Positions 15,934-24,407 are shown, counted from the stretch's first letter. The stretch: DNA of 64,000 nt from Tolypothrix sp. NIES-4075 (GCF_002218085.1 NZ_BDUC01000009.1:1-64000), one strand, 5' to 3'. The notes: generated from the letters alone by a model not told the origin. Numbers and translations: made by a program.

Positions 15934-16554
15934 ATGAAAGACCAACAAGGATCTAAACGTATTTCTTCAGGTGTAATTGCAGCTGTTTCAGCCGCAGTTA
16001 TAGCCGTCAGTGGTGGTGTAGCTTGGCTAACTTGGAATGCCAATCATTCTGGAGTGCCAACTCCTGCACCTACAGGCTTACCAAATTCAGGCAATACTAT
16101 ACCAACCCAGCCTGTTGAAAAAGCAACTAATATTTATTGGCTGAAAGATAATGGTAGAAACTTTGAATTTGTTCCTCAACCAGTTCAAGTTCAAGCTAAA
16201 GCATCTGGTAACAAGCCCGACCAAGTTTTAGAAGAGGTTTTCCAAAGTTTGTTAGCAGGACCTACAGAAGGAACAGGTTCCACCACCATCCCCAAAGGAA
16301 CAAAACTAGAAAGTTTAAAAGTGCAAAATGATGAGATCCACGTTAATTTATCTAATGAATTCACTAGTGGAGGTGGTAGTACTTCAATGATCGGTCGCGT
16401 GGGACAAGTTGTCTACACCGCTACCACTTTGAATCCCACCGCCAAAGTATACATTGATGTGAACGGCAAAAAGTTAGAAACTTTAGGCGGTGAAGGTTTG
16501 GAAGTAGAACAGCCACTAACTCGCGAAAGCTTTAAAAAAGACTATTCGCTTTAG
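15934..16554 (+). CDS. GerMN-domain membrane-anchored protein
   Basis: 206 residues from ATG 15934, chosen because the upstream in-frame extension is a dispersed repeat and AGGAAG sits about 10 bases before this ATG. One transmembrane or signal segment (SSGVIAAVSAAVIAVSGGVA) is followed by a Pro/Thr-rich linker and a GerMN domain (YWLKDNGRNFEFVPQPV, LEEVFQSLLAGPTEG, VHVNLS-like strand, VYTATTLNPTAKV). The domain is found in sporulation germination proteins and many cell-envelope proteins; it probably acts at the periplasmic face of the cytoplasmic membrane. Exact role unknown. Confidence 0.75.
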   Translation: MKDQQGSKRISSGVIAAVSAAVIAVSGGVAWLTWNANHSGVPTPAPTGLPNSGNTIPTQPVEKATNIYWLKDNGRNFEFVPQPVQVQAKASGNKPDQVLEEVFQSLLAGPTEGTGSTTIPKGTKLESLKVQNDEIHVNLSNEFTSGGGSTSMIGRVGQVVYTATTLNPTAKVYIDVNGKKLETLGGEGLEVEQPLTRESFKKDYSL

Positions 16555-16559
16555 GAACG

Positions 16560-16716
16560 TGGTTAGTGGTTGGTGGTTGGTGGTTGGTGGTTGCTGGTTG
16601 CTGGTTGCTGGTTAGTGGTTAAAAGTAATTTTTCGTACCTAACAACGCTCCAACTATCAACCAACCAACAACCATCAACGCTCCAACGCTCCAACTATCA
16701 ACCATCAACCAACAAC
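16560..16716. repeat. Tandem heptamer repeats in inverted arrangement
   Basis: Runs of GGTTGGT/GGTTGCT heptamers (about 16560-16620) are followed by complementary CAACCAACAACC/CAACGCTCCAA units (about 16655-16716). The two halves can form a long hairpin between convergent genes (GerMN protein and ArsR regulator), where it may serve as a bidirectional terminator. Confidence 0.75.
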
Positions 16717-16721
16717 CCTCT

Positions 16722-17069
16722 TTACAGCTTGCTATTCAAAATCCGAAAACTACGAGCTTGCTGTTCTAACCTAGTGGCAAGGCGATCGCAAACTCGATTG
16801 CACAAATCAAAAATCATTTGGTCTTCCACCCGGTAATAAGCGCAAGTTCCTTCACTGCGACGGCTAAGGATTCCCGCTTGCCACATTACCTTCAGGTGTT
16901 TTGACACATTTGCCTGAGAAGTTTGTGTTGCCTCTACCAACTCTTGCACGCATTTTTCATCATCCCTTAGTAGGTGCAACAGCCGCAAGCGCATCGGTTC
17001 ACTTAACAGGCTGAAGTATTCGGCTACTTGTTGCACCACTTCAGGGGGTATAGGCAACACTTGTTTCAT
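16722..17069 (-). CDS. ArsR-family transcriptional regulator
   Basis: 115 residues with a winged helix-turn-helix: LLSEPMRLRLLHLLRDDEKCVQELVEAT, then SQANVSKHLKVMWQAGILSRR (recognition helix) and the wing YYRVEDQ. The ELCVC metal motif of SmtB/ArsR is replaced by DEKCVQELV, with a single Cys, and further Cys occur near the C-terminus (DLCNRVC), so the ligand may be metal or redox. It lies just after accB on the same strand with a 63-bp gap. Target genes are not evident. Confidence 0.85.
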   Translation of the reverse strand: MKQVLPIPPEVVQQVAEYFSLLSEPMRLRLLHLLRDDEKCVQELVEATQTSQANVSKHLKVMWQAGILSRRSEGTCAYYRVEDQMIFDLCNRVCDRLATRLEQQARSFRILNSKL

Positions 17070-17132
17070 TACTGTTTAACCCGCAAGGACAGAAAATATC
17101 AACAATTACTCATTTCATATATAGATTAATAC

Positions 17133-17660
17133 TTAATCAGGGTTAATTCTCATCAAAGGTTGACCATATTCGACCGATTCGCCATTTTGCACCAAAATTT
17201 CCATCACTTGTCCGGATATTTCGGCTTCGATCTCATTCATCAACTTCATTGCTTCGATAATACAGACAGTTTGACCGCTCTTGACGCGATCGCCCACTTC
17301 TACAAAAGACGATTCACCTGGAGCCGGAGCGCGATAAAATGTTCCCACCATCGGGGAAGGCACTTCTACCAATCGCTGGTCACGCGTCGAGTTTTGTGCT
17401 GACGACGGCACCCCAGTCCCGGCATTTTCTGTAACGCGACTTATGGCAATTTCCGGTAACGGAGTAAATGCCACTTGGGGTGCAGTTGGTGTCGTTGTCA
17501 ATCCCGATCCAGCTGCACCGCTAACCTGCCCTTGATTGCTGATGTTAACCCCTCTACGTACCGTTAATTCAAAATCGTTACTTTTGAGGGTTACTTCTGC
17601 AATATCTGTTTGTGCAATAGTTACCAGCAATTGGCGGATTTCATTAAAGTCCAATGGCAC
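17133..17660 (-). CDS. accB: Biotin carboxyl carrier protein of acetyl-CoA carboxylase
   Basis: 175 residues from GTG 17660; this start gives the usual N-terminus (xPLDFNEIRQLL) and is preferred over an upstream ATG. The C-terminal 80 residues are the biotinyl domain with EAMKLM, whose Lys is biotinylated. A Pro/Ala-rich linker connects the N-terminal part. It carries carboxybiotin between biotin carboxylase and carboxyltransferase in the first step of fatty-acid synthesis. It follows efp by about 106 bp on the same strand, a pairing conserved in cyanobacteria. Confidence 0.95.
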   Translation of the reverse strand: MPLDFNEIRQLLVTIAQTDIAEVTLKSNDFELTVRRGVNISNQGQVSGAAGSGLTTTPTAPQVAFTPLPEIAISRVTENAGTGVPSSAQNSTRDQRLVEVPSPMVGTFYRAPAPGESSFVEVGDRVKSGQTVCIIEAMKLMNEIEAEISGQVMEILVQNGESVEYGQPLMRINPD

Positions 17661-17766
17661 AGTTTTTCTTACCTCACCTATCCGTATGAAATGTTTTTCG
17701 TGGCAAAAAGCTGGCATCCCGATTGTGTTGGAATTCCGCCTTCAGATAAACCAGGTGAGATAAAAA

Positions 17767-18324
17767 TTATTCCCTACTGATATATTTATCTTCCTGAGTA
17801 TCAATTCGGATGCGTTCTCCTTGAGCAATAAACAAAGGAACCATGATAACTGCGCCAGTTTCGAGAGTTGCTGGTTTTGATCCACCTGTGGCAGTGTCAC
17901 CTTTGACACCTGGATCTGTTTGGACAATTTCCAAAACCACAGATTTAGGCAATTCCACACCTAGGACTTGATCGCCCCAGCGGATGACTTCAGCTTCCAT
18001 ACCTTCTTTGAGGTATTTTACGCGATCGCCAATTTGTTTAGCGCTCAATCTGCCTTCTTCATAAGTTTCCATATCCATAAAGACAAACTCATCGCCTTCT
18101 TTATAGGTATGTTGCATCGTGCTTTTTTCTAGATTAGCCTGCGGCACAGTTTCCCCAGCTCGGAACGTTTTTTCTACCACGCTCCCACTCTGGACATTTT
18201 TCAGCTTTGTTCGCACAAACGCAGAACCTTTACCTGGCTTAACGTGCAGGAATTCTATCACCCGCCATACAGACCCATCTAAAACAATTGAAACACCGGG
18301 TCGAAAGTCGTTACTGGAGATCAT
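17767..18324 (-). CDS. efp: Translation elongation factor P
   Basis: 185 residues from ATG 18324, the family's exact usual length; an upstream in-frame extension is intron sequence and is not coding here. All three beta-barrel domains are present (KOW-like N-terminal domain with HVKPGKGSAFVRTKLKN, central and C-terminal OB folds, ending IDTQEDKYISRE). The tip Lys in PGKG is the residue modified in some bacteria. EF-P relieves ribosome stalling at polyproline. A group II intron ends about 27 bp before the start codon, so expression may depend on intron splicing or on a promoter within it. Confidence 0.96.
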   Translation of the reverse strand: MISSNDFRPGVSIVLDGSVWRVIEFLHVKPGKGSAFVRTKLKNVQSGSVVEKTFRAGETVPQANLEKSTMQHTYKEGDEFVFMDMETYEEGRLSAKQIGDRVKYLKEGMEAEVIRWGDQVLGVELPKSVVLEIVQTDPGVKGDTATGGSKPATLETGAVIMVPLFIAQGERIRIDTQEDKYISRE

Positions 18325-18387
18325 GAAGCTTTTACTCTTTGGAAGAATCGGGTAGGTCAGGGATATTGCTATCCCTTTCCCCCCTAA

Positions 18388-18421
18388 GAACCGAGCGTGC
18401 AAGTTTCCAAGCACTCGGCTC
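18388..18421 (-). ncRNA. Group II intron domain V
   Basis: 34 nt that read GAGCCGAGTGC..TTGGAAACTT..GCACGCTCGGTTC on the minus strand: a two-part stem closed by a GAAA tetraloop-like turn. This is the most conserved catalytic element of group II introns. The following hairpin (GGGATA-GCAA-TATCCC) is domain VI, with the branch-point A in the unpaired stretch after it. Confidence 0.9.
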
Positions 18422-18455
18422 CTGTGAACTATTTAGCCAACGAAAGGACATTTTA

Positions 18456-20171
18456 CTAGTTTTCAGCGTGAATTTGCTGATGGCAATATAAATGCACCAA
18501 TTGAAGGTTAGAGTAGGTATCTCTTCCACCTTGATGGCGGGGAATAACGTGATGACAATGTAGTGTTTCACCATTGAGTAGTGATTCATTGCACACGGGG
18601 CATTTATAATCTTGTCTTTTGCCTATTTTTTGGTAGCTGGGTATTAGGGTTGAAAATTTTTCTTTTCCCTTTTTCTCCCAGTACTGCCTGAGTTCAGGAT
18701 TATCTGGGGAAGATGTTCCCTTGACAAGAATATGCCTTTCTATTTTGAACCAACTAAACTTAAGAAGGTGAGTTCCCGTTTGCTTGTTGCCAAACACCCA
18801 GTTGTCATTTCTGTCGAGGTTTAATTTTCCAAAATATCGTTTATTGCGCCAACTATCTGATTTATTCGGGTGCATTCGTTTGGCGTATCTTTTTTCCCTT
18901 GAGAACATCCAGTTGTCAATTTTACTGAATGCTTCTGAGGAAACCCCTATACGGAAATAGTTAGCCCAACCTCTGATTATTGGATTGAGTTTGCTAATCA
19001 AGGTATCGATGTTTTGGCTTTTATTGACTAGCCATACTTGTTTTACCTTGTTCCGTAATTCTTGCATGGACTTTTTGCTTGGTTTTATTAGCAATTTCCA
19101 ACCCGTTTTTGTGTTGGTCACTGCATAATGTCTGATGTTGAACCCCAGAAAATCAAACCCCTCTTTTAAATGGACGATTTTACTCTTTTCTTCTGAGAGG
19201 AAAAGTCCTCTATCCTTCATCCATTCGGTTAGAGTGGATACCGTTTTACTGGCATCTTCTTTGGTTTCACAGAACACGACAAAATCATCGGCGTATCGTA
19301 CTACAGCGCGTTTACTATTTAGTTCACCTCTGTAGTTGTACGTGATACCTAACGCCTTTTCTAGTCCATGCAAGGCTATATTAGCCAATAGAGGACTGAT
19401 TATTCCACCTTGCGGGGTTCCCGCATCGGTTTCATGAAAAGTCCCCATTTCCACGTACCCAGCCTTTAACCATTGTTGTATTATCTTCCTAGCGGGGAAG
19501 TTTCCAATGGCTTTAATAAGTGGGTCGTGGGCTATGTTATCAAAACAACCTTTAATGTCGGCATCTATCACCCATTTCTTCGTCTTATTGGGACGAGCGA
19601 TGCCGAATATTTTACTAATTGCATCATGGGCGCTTCTGCCGGGGCGAAACCCGTAGCTGCTGCCTTCAAATTTGGCTTCCCAATATGGTTCCAGTGCGTT
19701 TTTTACAATCGCCTGTAGGCAACGGTCGATTATGCTTGGAATTCCTAAAGGTCGTTTCTTTCCATTTGGCTTGGGGATATACACCCTTCGCGTCGGGTAT
19801 GGATTCCAGGGGATGAATTTTTTCAGTATGTCTACTAACAATCCTCTGGCGGCTGGTGTTTTTACCACTAGTTTGTCCACTCCCGGCGTATTTTTACCAA
19901 AGTTAATTTGCGTGACTCTCCGAACTGATAACAATATGTTGGAGAAACACCGCAGGAGCAGTCTTTGTAAACTGCGAATCAACTTCAATTTGCCGTCCCT
20001 TGTAGCCCTGAATATTCTCTGTCTTAGTCGCCTAACTACTTTGTTGGCTTTACGCCAGTGGACGTTATTCCAATCGGTAGTTCTCTGAGTTACGTTCACA
20101 CTTCCTCTCGTAGTGCATCTAACTTTTCCTTTTGAGTTCGGTTTCTTATCTTTGAAATTCAGGAAATTCAC
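18456..20171 (-). CDS. Group II intron reverse transcriptase/maturase with HNH endonuclease
   Basis: 571 residues. Reverse-transcriptase blocks are present: PKPNGKKRPLGIPS, the FRPGRSAHDAI block, GTPQGGIISPLLANI and the catalytic YADD at residues 293-296. They are followed by the maturase X domain (LNPIIRGWANYF) and a C-terminal HNH endonuclease (CPVCN, HCHHVIPRHQGG, LYCHQQIH; from about residue 524). No frameshift or stop, so probably functional. It assists intron splicing and copies the intron into new DNA sites by target-primed reverse transcription. Confidence 0.95.
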   Translation of the reverse strand: MNFLNFKDKKPNSKGKVRCTTRGSVNVTQRTTDWNNVHWRKANKVVRRLRQRIFRATRDGKLKLIRSLQRLLLRCFSNILLSVRRVTQINFGKNTPGVDKLVVKTPAARGLLVDILKKFIPWNPYPTRRVYIPKPNGKKRPLGIPSIIDRCLQAIVKNALEPYWEAKFEGSSYGFRPGRSAHDAISKIFGIARPNKTKKWVIDADIKGCFDNIAHDPLIKAIGNFPARKIIQQWLKAGYVEMGTFHETDAGTPQGGIISPLLANIALHGLEKALGITYNYRGELNSKRAVVRYADDFVVFCETKEDASKTVSTLTEWMKDRGLFLSEEKSKIVHLKEGFDFLGFNIRHYAVTNTKTGWKLLIKPSKKSMQELRNKVKQVWLVNKSQNIDTLISKLNPIIRGWANYFRIGVSSEAFSKIDNWMFSREKRYAKRMHPNKSDSWRNKRYFGKLNLDRNDNWVFGNKQTGTHLLKFSWFKIERHILVKGTSSPDNPELRQYWEKKGKEKFSTLIPSYQKIGKRQDYKCPVCNESLLNGETLHCHHVIPRHQGGRDTYSNLQLVHLYCHQQIHAEN

Positions 20172-20753
20172 CCGCCATATGTCAGCACCTTTTCAGGTTA
20201 GGCAAAAGCCCTATCTGTCCAGTTATGTATTCCTGTTACCTTTGGGTTGACAGCATTTGCTTCTTATGGCATCTCTCACCCACTAAGGAATTCTGGTTGG
20301 ATTACTCCTTCCTTACTAACAACATCGAGCTAGTTGTTAGACCTTATTGGGGTTACTTCGTTTCACACGTATGAGATACAACTGGGTTAGACTCTCTTTT
20401 TACTCCGGGGAATTGGTGTCCTAGCACAGCGTCGATTGGGCGTTGTGCCATTCTGATAAGTCGTTTGTGTACTTACCACTTTCTCCCATCACTGTCGTGT
20501 CAGCCATTTTCGACAGCCCTAAATTAACGAAGCCTCTACAAGAGTTCATTTTCTTAGTCTTACCAGTCTTTCCATTGCCTCCCTCCGCTTTTTGGCTAGC
20601 AGTATGGGTTTGGCTTTTCCCTCTAGCTGTGAAACATCACAGTTACCCGTGATGCTCCTTTGGGATTGGAACAGGTTTTGGACACTAACCTGGAGGAAGA
20701 TTTTACTTTCCTCACTCAAAACGTGCGACATCGAATCGCACCAATCGGCATTT

Positions 20754-20783
20754 ATTGTACCCCTCAAGCGGAGGTATTAGTCA
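20754..20783 (-). promoter_or_regulatory. Possible original efp promoter, now upstream of the intron
   Basis: On the minus strand TGACTA (20778-20783) and TACAAT (20754-20759) are spaced by 18 bp, resembling sigma-70 -35 and -10 boxes. The -10 box ends 12 bp before the intron 5' end, so the intron appears to have landed almost at the transcription start. Confidence 0.35.
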
Positions 20784-20811
20784 TTTTGTCATTGATAATT
20801 GGTAATTTGAG

Positions 20812-20905
20812 GAGGGGCAAAGGGCAAAGGGTAAAGGGCAAAGGGCAAGAAAAAAGAAATATTTCTCCCCTTGTCCCCTTGTCCCCTTGTCCCCCTGTCT
20901 GCCTA
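20812..20905. repeat. Tandem repeats: GGGCAAA heptamers and CCCCTTGT octamers
   Basis: Five or so AGGGCAA/AGGGTAA heptamers (about 20815-20850) precede four C-tracts with an eight-base period (20867-20870, 20875-20878, 20883-20886, 20891-20895). The C-rich part is the reverse complement of the G-rich array inserted in the STM4012-like gene at 8346. It lies in the gap between divergent intron/efp and cyclophilin genes. Confidence 0.8.
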
Positions 20906-20974
20906 GACTGTGGGAAGATTATTCATGGGTTACGCAAGAAGTCAAAAATTTAGATGTTGCATTTGAGCCATGCC

Positions 20975-22081
20975 ATGTTCAACTTATTAAAATCCTGGCT
21001 GAAAAAAAGCCTAATTGCAGTGTTGTTGGTGACAATAAGTTTAGGCATAAGTACAGCTGGGTGGACTCCCATCAGTAGAGCCGCGCTACCATCTGGAAAT
21101 GCAATCACCGATGCCAACGCCTTGTTACGCTACGCCCTTCCCATAGATAATAAACCCGTGCGGGACTTGCAAGCTTCTTTAGAAGACATTGCCGCGCAAC
21201 TGCGAGCAAATCGCCGCTGGGGGGCTATTTCCAAAGATATCAGCAAAGCATCGCGGATTCTGAATAATCCTGGACAAATCCTAGCAAGTGTCCCTGAAGA
21301 ACGCCAGCCCCAAGCAGAAGCTTGGATTGCTGAGTTAAAATCTGGCGTGACTTCCCTTGATGAAGTCGTTAAAACCAAAGATAAAGAAAAACTTCGCTCT
21401 GAACGAGCCAAGCTGCTGAATCTCGTTACTTTGTTAGAAGAGTCAATGGTGAAAAAATACCCCTTTGAAGTGCCTGCTGAGTACAGCAACCTACCTCAAC
21501 TCAAAGGTCGTGCCACCGTAGAAATGAAAACCAACAAGGGCAATCTTACTATGGTTGTGGACGGCTACAGCGCCCCTGTCACCGCCGGAAACTTTGTTGA
21601 TTTGGTACAAAGAGGGTTTTATAACGGTTTAGAATTTACCCGCTCTGAAGAATCTTACGTTTTGCAAACCGGAGATCCCGCAGGTAAGGAAGTTGGTTTT
21701 ATTGATCCAAAAACGCACAAATACCGCGCTATTCCCTTAGAAATTCTCGCTGAAGGTGATAAACAACCGACCTACGGCATTACACTAGAAGAAGCTGGAC
21801 GTTATACTGATATGCCAGTTCTGCCCTTTTCTGCCTTTGGCGCGTTGGCGATGGCTCGTCCAGAAAGTGAAGTTAATGGGGGTTCTTCCCAATTTTTCTT
21901 CTTTTTGTTTGAACCAGAGCTTACCCCAGCCGGACGCAACCTGTTAGATGGTCGCTACTCCGTTTTTGGTTACCTTACCGAGGGTAAAGAAGTTTTAGAC
22001 AAACTTAAGGCAGGTGACAAAATCGAATCAGCAAAAGTCACCCAAGGATTACAAAATTTAGTCGAGCCGAAAACAGCATAA
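20975..22081 (+). CDS. Cyclophilin-type peptidyl-prolyl isomerase, lumen/periplasm type (TLP40-like)
   Basis: 368 residues from ATG 20975, which begins a good signal peptide (MFNLLKSWLKKSLIAVLLV..SRA); an ATG at 20954 is also in frame. A helical N-terminal half (about residues 40-160, PsbQ-like in the TLP40 family) precedes a cyclophilin domain (VEMKTNKGNLTMVVDGYSAP, QTGDPAG, GGSSQFFFFLF, LDGRYSVFGYL). The plant orthologue TLP40 sits in the thylakoid lumen; the same location is inferred here. It isomerises prolyl bonds and may help membrane-protein turnover. Confidence 0.88.
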   Translation: MFNLLKSWLKKSLIAVLLVTISLGISTAGWTPISRAALPSGNAITDANALLRYALPIDNKPVRDLQASLEDIAAQLRANRRWGAISKDISKASRILNNPGQILASVPEERQPQAEAWIAELKSGVTSLDEVVKTKDKEKLRSERAKLLNLVTLLEESMVKKYPFEVPAEYSNLPQLKGRATVEMKTNKGNLTMVVDGYSAPVTAGNFVDLVQRGFYNGLEFTRSEESYVLQTGDPAGKEVGFIDPKTHKYRAIPLEILAEGDKQPTYGITLEEAGRYTDMPVLPFSAFGALAMARPESEVNGGSSQFFFFLFEPELTPAGRNLLDGRYSVFGYLTEGKEVLDKLKAGDKIESAKVTQGLQNLVEPKTA

Positions 22082-22157
22082 TCGATTTTGGATTTTGGAT
22101 TTTCGATTTTGGATTTCAGATTCAATCGAAAATCCAAAATCTAAAATCTAAAATCGC
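22082..22157. repeat. A/T-rich tandem repeat in inverted arrangement
   Basis: Units of GATTTTG/GATTTTC (22083-22125) are followed by complementary CAAAATC/TAAAATC units (22130-22155). It fills the whole cyclophilin-thiL gap and can fold into a long hairpin; the same unit type recurs at 23201-23271. Confidence 0.75.
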
Positions 22158-22158
22158 T

Positions 22159-23214
22159 ATGAAAGTTCAAGATATTGGTGAACAAGGTCTTTTAGAAAGA
22201 TTACAGCGCTTCTGTCCGCCGGAAATTATCGGGGATGACGCAGCGGTGCTGGTGACTAAACCAGGAGAATCTTTGGTGGTGACAACCGACGTGCTGGTTG
22301 ACGGCGTGCATTTTAGCGAGATTACCACTTCTCCACAAGATGCTGGTTGGCGAGCTGCTGCTGCTAATTTATCAGATTTGGCAGCAATGGGCGCTTCGCC
22401 ACTGGGGATAACTGTTGGTTTGGGACTTCCGGGAGAAGTTAGCGTCAGTTGGGTTGAAAAGTTGTACCAAGGCATAACACAATGCCTGCAAAAATACAAT
22501 ACCTCAATTGTGGGTGGTGATGTAGTGCGATCGCCTGTCATCACTTTATCAATCACCGCTTTTGGTCAAGCTCATCCCCATCAAATTATCCGCCGCAATC
22601 AAGCCCAAGTCGGGGATGCGATCGTTGTCACAGGTGTTCATGGAGCCTCCCGCGCTGGCTTAGAACTGCTGTTACATCCAGAATTGGGACAAAACCTCAC
22701 TCAAGGCGATTATACGGCTCTCATCCTCGCACACCAGCGCCCACAACCCCGTTTAGATGTCTTACCCATCCTCTGGGAAATTTTATCTTCCTCAATTACA
22801 CAAGGGCGGGGAAACCCCACCCCTACAACTCCCCCTATCCCCCCCTCCCCCCCTCTCCCCCTCTCCGGTATGGACAGCAGCGACGGTTTGGTAGATGCAG
22901 TTTTGCAAATTTGCCGCGCCAGTGGCGTTGGCGCTGTTCTAGAATCTACGCAAATTCCTTTACCAGATGCTTTCAATTACTGGCTGACAAATGAGCAAGC
23001 GCTCTTATACGCTCTTTACGGTGGCGAAGACTTTGAATTAGTGCTGTGCTTGCCGTCATTACCAGCTTATGCATTAGTTCAACAACTTGGTAACGGTGCA
23101 GCGATCGTCGGAACAATTACATCTGGCTCCAAAGTCATTTTGCACGACCAGAACGCAAAAAAACCCCACCAAGTTCTCACTCTTGGTCGAGGGTTTCAAC
23201 ATTTTGGATTTTAG
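22159..23214 (+). CDS. thiL: Thiamine-monophosphate kinase
   Basis: 351 residues. It phosphorylates thiamine monophosphate to the diphosphate cofactor using ATP, the last step of thiamine synthesis. Landmarks: GDDAAVL near residue 27, WRAAAANLSDLAAMGASPLG, the VGGDVVRSP loop, GMDSSDGLVDAV and LYGGEDFELV. Between DVLPILWEILSS and GMDSSDGL about 24 residues are replaced by a Pro/Thr/Ser-rich insert encoded by a C-rich repeat. The last residues (HFGF) and stop lie in another tandem repeat, so the C-terminus has been recast. Core motifs are intact, so it is probably active. Confidence 0.93.
   Translation: MKVQDIGEQGLLERLQRFCPPEIIGDDAAVLVTKPGESLVVTTDVLVDGVHFSEITTSPQDAGWRAAAANLSDLAAMGASPLGITVGLGLPGEVSVSWVEKLYQGITQCLQKYNTSIVGGDVVRSPVITLSITAFGQAHPHQIIRRNQAQVGDAIVVTGVHGASRAGLELLLHPELGQNLTQGDYTALILAHQRPQPRLDVLPILWEILSSSITQGRGNPTPTTPPIPPSPPLPLSGMDSSDGLVDAVLQICRASGVGAVLESTQIPLPDAFNYWLTNEQALLYALYGGEDFELVLCLPSLPAYALVQQLGNGAAIVGTITSGSKVILHDQNAKKPHQVLTLGRGFQHFGF
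22797..22868. repeat. C-rich repeat inserted in frame within thiL
   Basis: CCCC-tracts with short spacers (22816-22862) after a small G-rich arm (GGGCGGGG near 22804) code for a Pro-rich insert at about residues 214-236 of ThiL. Its composition matches the repeat in the STM4012-like gene. Confidence 0.75.
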
Positions 23215-23271
23215 ATTTTGGATTTTGGATTTTAGGTTTAATCCAAAATCTAAAATCTAAAATCTAAAATT
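23201..23271. repeat. A/T-rich tandem repeat overlapping the end of thiL
   Basis: ATTTTGG/ATTTTAG units (23201-23235) followed by complementary AAAATCT/CAAAATC units (23241-23271) form an inverted pair between the convergent thiL and gap2 genes. It supplies the thiL stop codon. Likely a bidirectional terminator-like hairpin. Confidence 0.7.
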
Positions 23272-23273
23272 CT

Positions 23274-24290
23274 CTAATTAGTCCACTTCTCGGCTACTAG
23301 CTCTGCCAAATCCAAGACTCGTTGGCTGTAACCCCACTCGTTGTCATACCATGCCATCACCTTCACCATGTCGCTGCCCATAACCATTGTCAAGCTAGCA
23401 TCGACAATCGAAGAAGCTTCAGTACCTTGGTGATCCGATGATACCAAAGGTAGATCGCAATAGTCCAAAATCCCCTTGAGTGGACCTTCAGAAGCATCTC
23501 TCAGGGCTTGGTTGACTTCTTCGGTAATGGTACGTTTCTCGACATTAACGACGAAATCCACCATCGAAACGTTCGGGGTGGGTACGCGCAATGCCACACC
23601 ATTGAGCTTACCTTTGAGGTCTGGTAGTACCAACGCTACAGCTTTTGCCGCACCAGTAGAGGTGGGTACAATGTTCATTGCCGCAGCACGAGCACGTCGC
23701 AGATCTCGGTGACTAGCGTCTAACAAACGTTGGTCGCCGGTGTAACTGTGAGTAGTGGTCATGGTGCCTTTGATAATGTTGAACTTTTCGTGCAACACCT
23801 TGGCAATGGGAGCTAAACAGTTGGTAGTACAGCTGGCATTACTGATGATGTTGTGTTTGTTGTGGTCGTAATCGTGATGATTCACGCCAACTACAAACGT
23901 ACCATCTTCGTTTTTGCCTGGGGCAGTGATCAGAACTTTTTTGGCACCTGCATTTACATGCTTCATTGCCCCTTCTTTGCTGGTAAATACACCTGTTGCT
24001 TCAATAATTAGGTCTATTTGCCAGTCTTTCCAGGGCAAGTTTTCTGGATTGCGATCGGATACGCACTTAACGGTCTTACCGTTAACGATGATAGAATTAT
24101 CATCGGCAGAAATGTCAGCATTCTGTAACTTTCCTAGCATCGTGTCATATCTGAGCAGATGCGCGTTGGTTCTAGGGTCTGAGGTGTCGTTGATAGCAAC
24201 CACGTCAATGTTGCTATGTTCTCTACCTACCCAGCAGCGCATAAAGTTACGTCCAATGCGCCCAAAACCGTTGATTGCAACTCTAATCAC
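23274..24290 (-). CDS. gap2: Glyceraldehyde-3-phosphate dehydrogenase, Calvin-cycle type
   Basis: 338 residues. GFGRIGRNFMRCW is the nucleotide-binding start and SNASCTTNCLAP holds the catalytic Cys. INDTSDPRTNAHLLRYDTMLG near residue 34 is the form typical of cyanobacterial/chloroplast Gap2, which lacks the NAD-specifying Asp of glycolytic Gap1 and uses NADPH as well as NADH. It reduces 1,3-bisphosphoglycerate in photosynthetic carbon fixation and gluconeogenesis. The start is the ATG at 24290. Confidence 0.94.
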   Translation of the reverse strand: MIRVAINGFGRIGRNFMRCWVGREHSNIDVVAINDTSDPRTNAHLLRYDTMLGKLQNADISADDNSIIVNGKTVKCVSDRNPENLPWKDWQIDLIIEATGVFTSKEGAMKHVNAGAKKVLITAPGKNEDGTFVVGVNHHDYDHNKHNIISNASCTTNCLAPIAKVLHEKFNIIKGTMTTTHSYTGDQRLLDASHRDLRRARAAAMNIVPTSTGAAKAVALVLPDLKGKLNGVALRVPTPNVSMVDFVVNVEKRTITEEVNQALRDASEGPLKGILDYCDLPLVSSDHQGTEASSIVDASLTMVMGSDMVKVMAWYDNEWGYSQRVLDLAELVAEKWTN

Positions 24291-24407
24291 AGCGTCTTGC
24301 CCCTCTGTATTTATGCCTATACATTAATATCGTTGACCCTGATCATACAGCAAACGGAGGGGGTATTTATAACTATAAAGTGCTGAAGCAACAAAAAAAT
24401 ACATATT

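Larger units (their letters stand above)
18352..20741 (-). mobile_element. Complete group II intron (about 2.39 kb)
   Basis: On the minus strand the intron begins GTGCGATTCGATG (matching the GTGYG consensus) at 20741. It runs through about 570 bases of ribozyme domains I-III, encodes a full maturase in domain IV (18456-20171), has a canonical 34-nt domain V (18388-18421) and a domain VI hairpin, and ends CCTAC near 18352. The 5' boundary is from consensus and the 3' boundary is accurate to a few bases. Everything needed for mobility appears intact. It sits in the 5' untranslated region of efp, not in a coding sequence. Confidence 0.85.

Noticed and set aside
17661..17717. Upstream extension of accB to an ATG at 17717
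   Set aside because: The extra 19 residues do not resemble AccB, whose usual start (PLDFNEIRQLL) aligns with the GTG at 17660.
18325..18414. Upstream extension of efp to 18414
   Set aside because: The 30 extra codons lie in domain V/VI and the intron-efp junction, while the ATG at 18324 gives the exact EF-P length.
20546..20767. Open frames in the ribozyme part of the intron
   Set aside because: They lie within intron RNA domains I-III and have no protein character.
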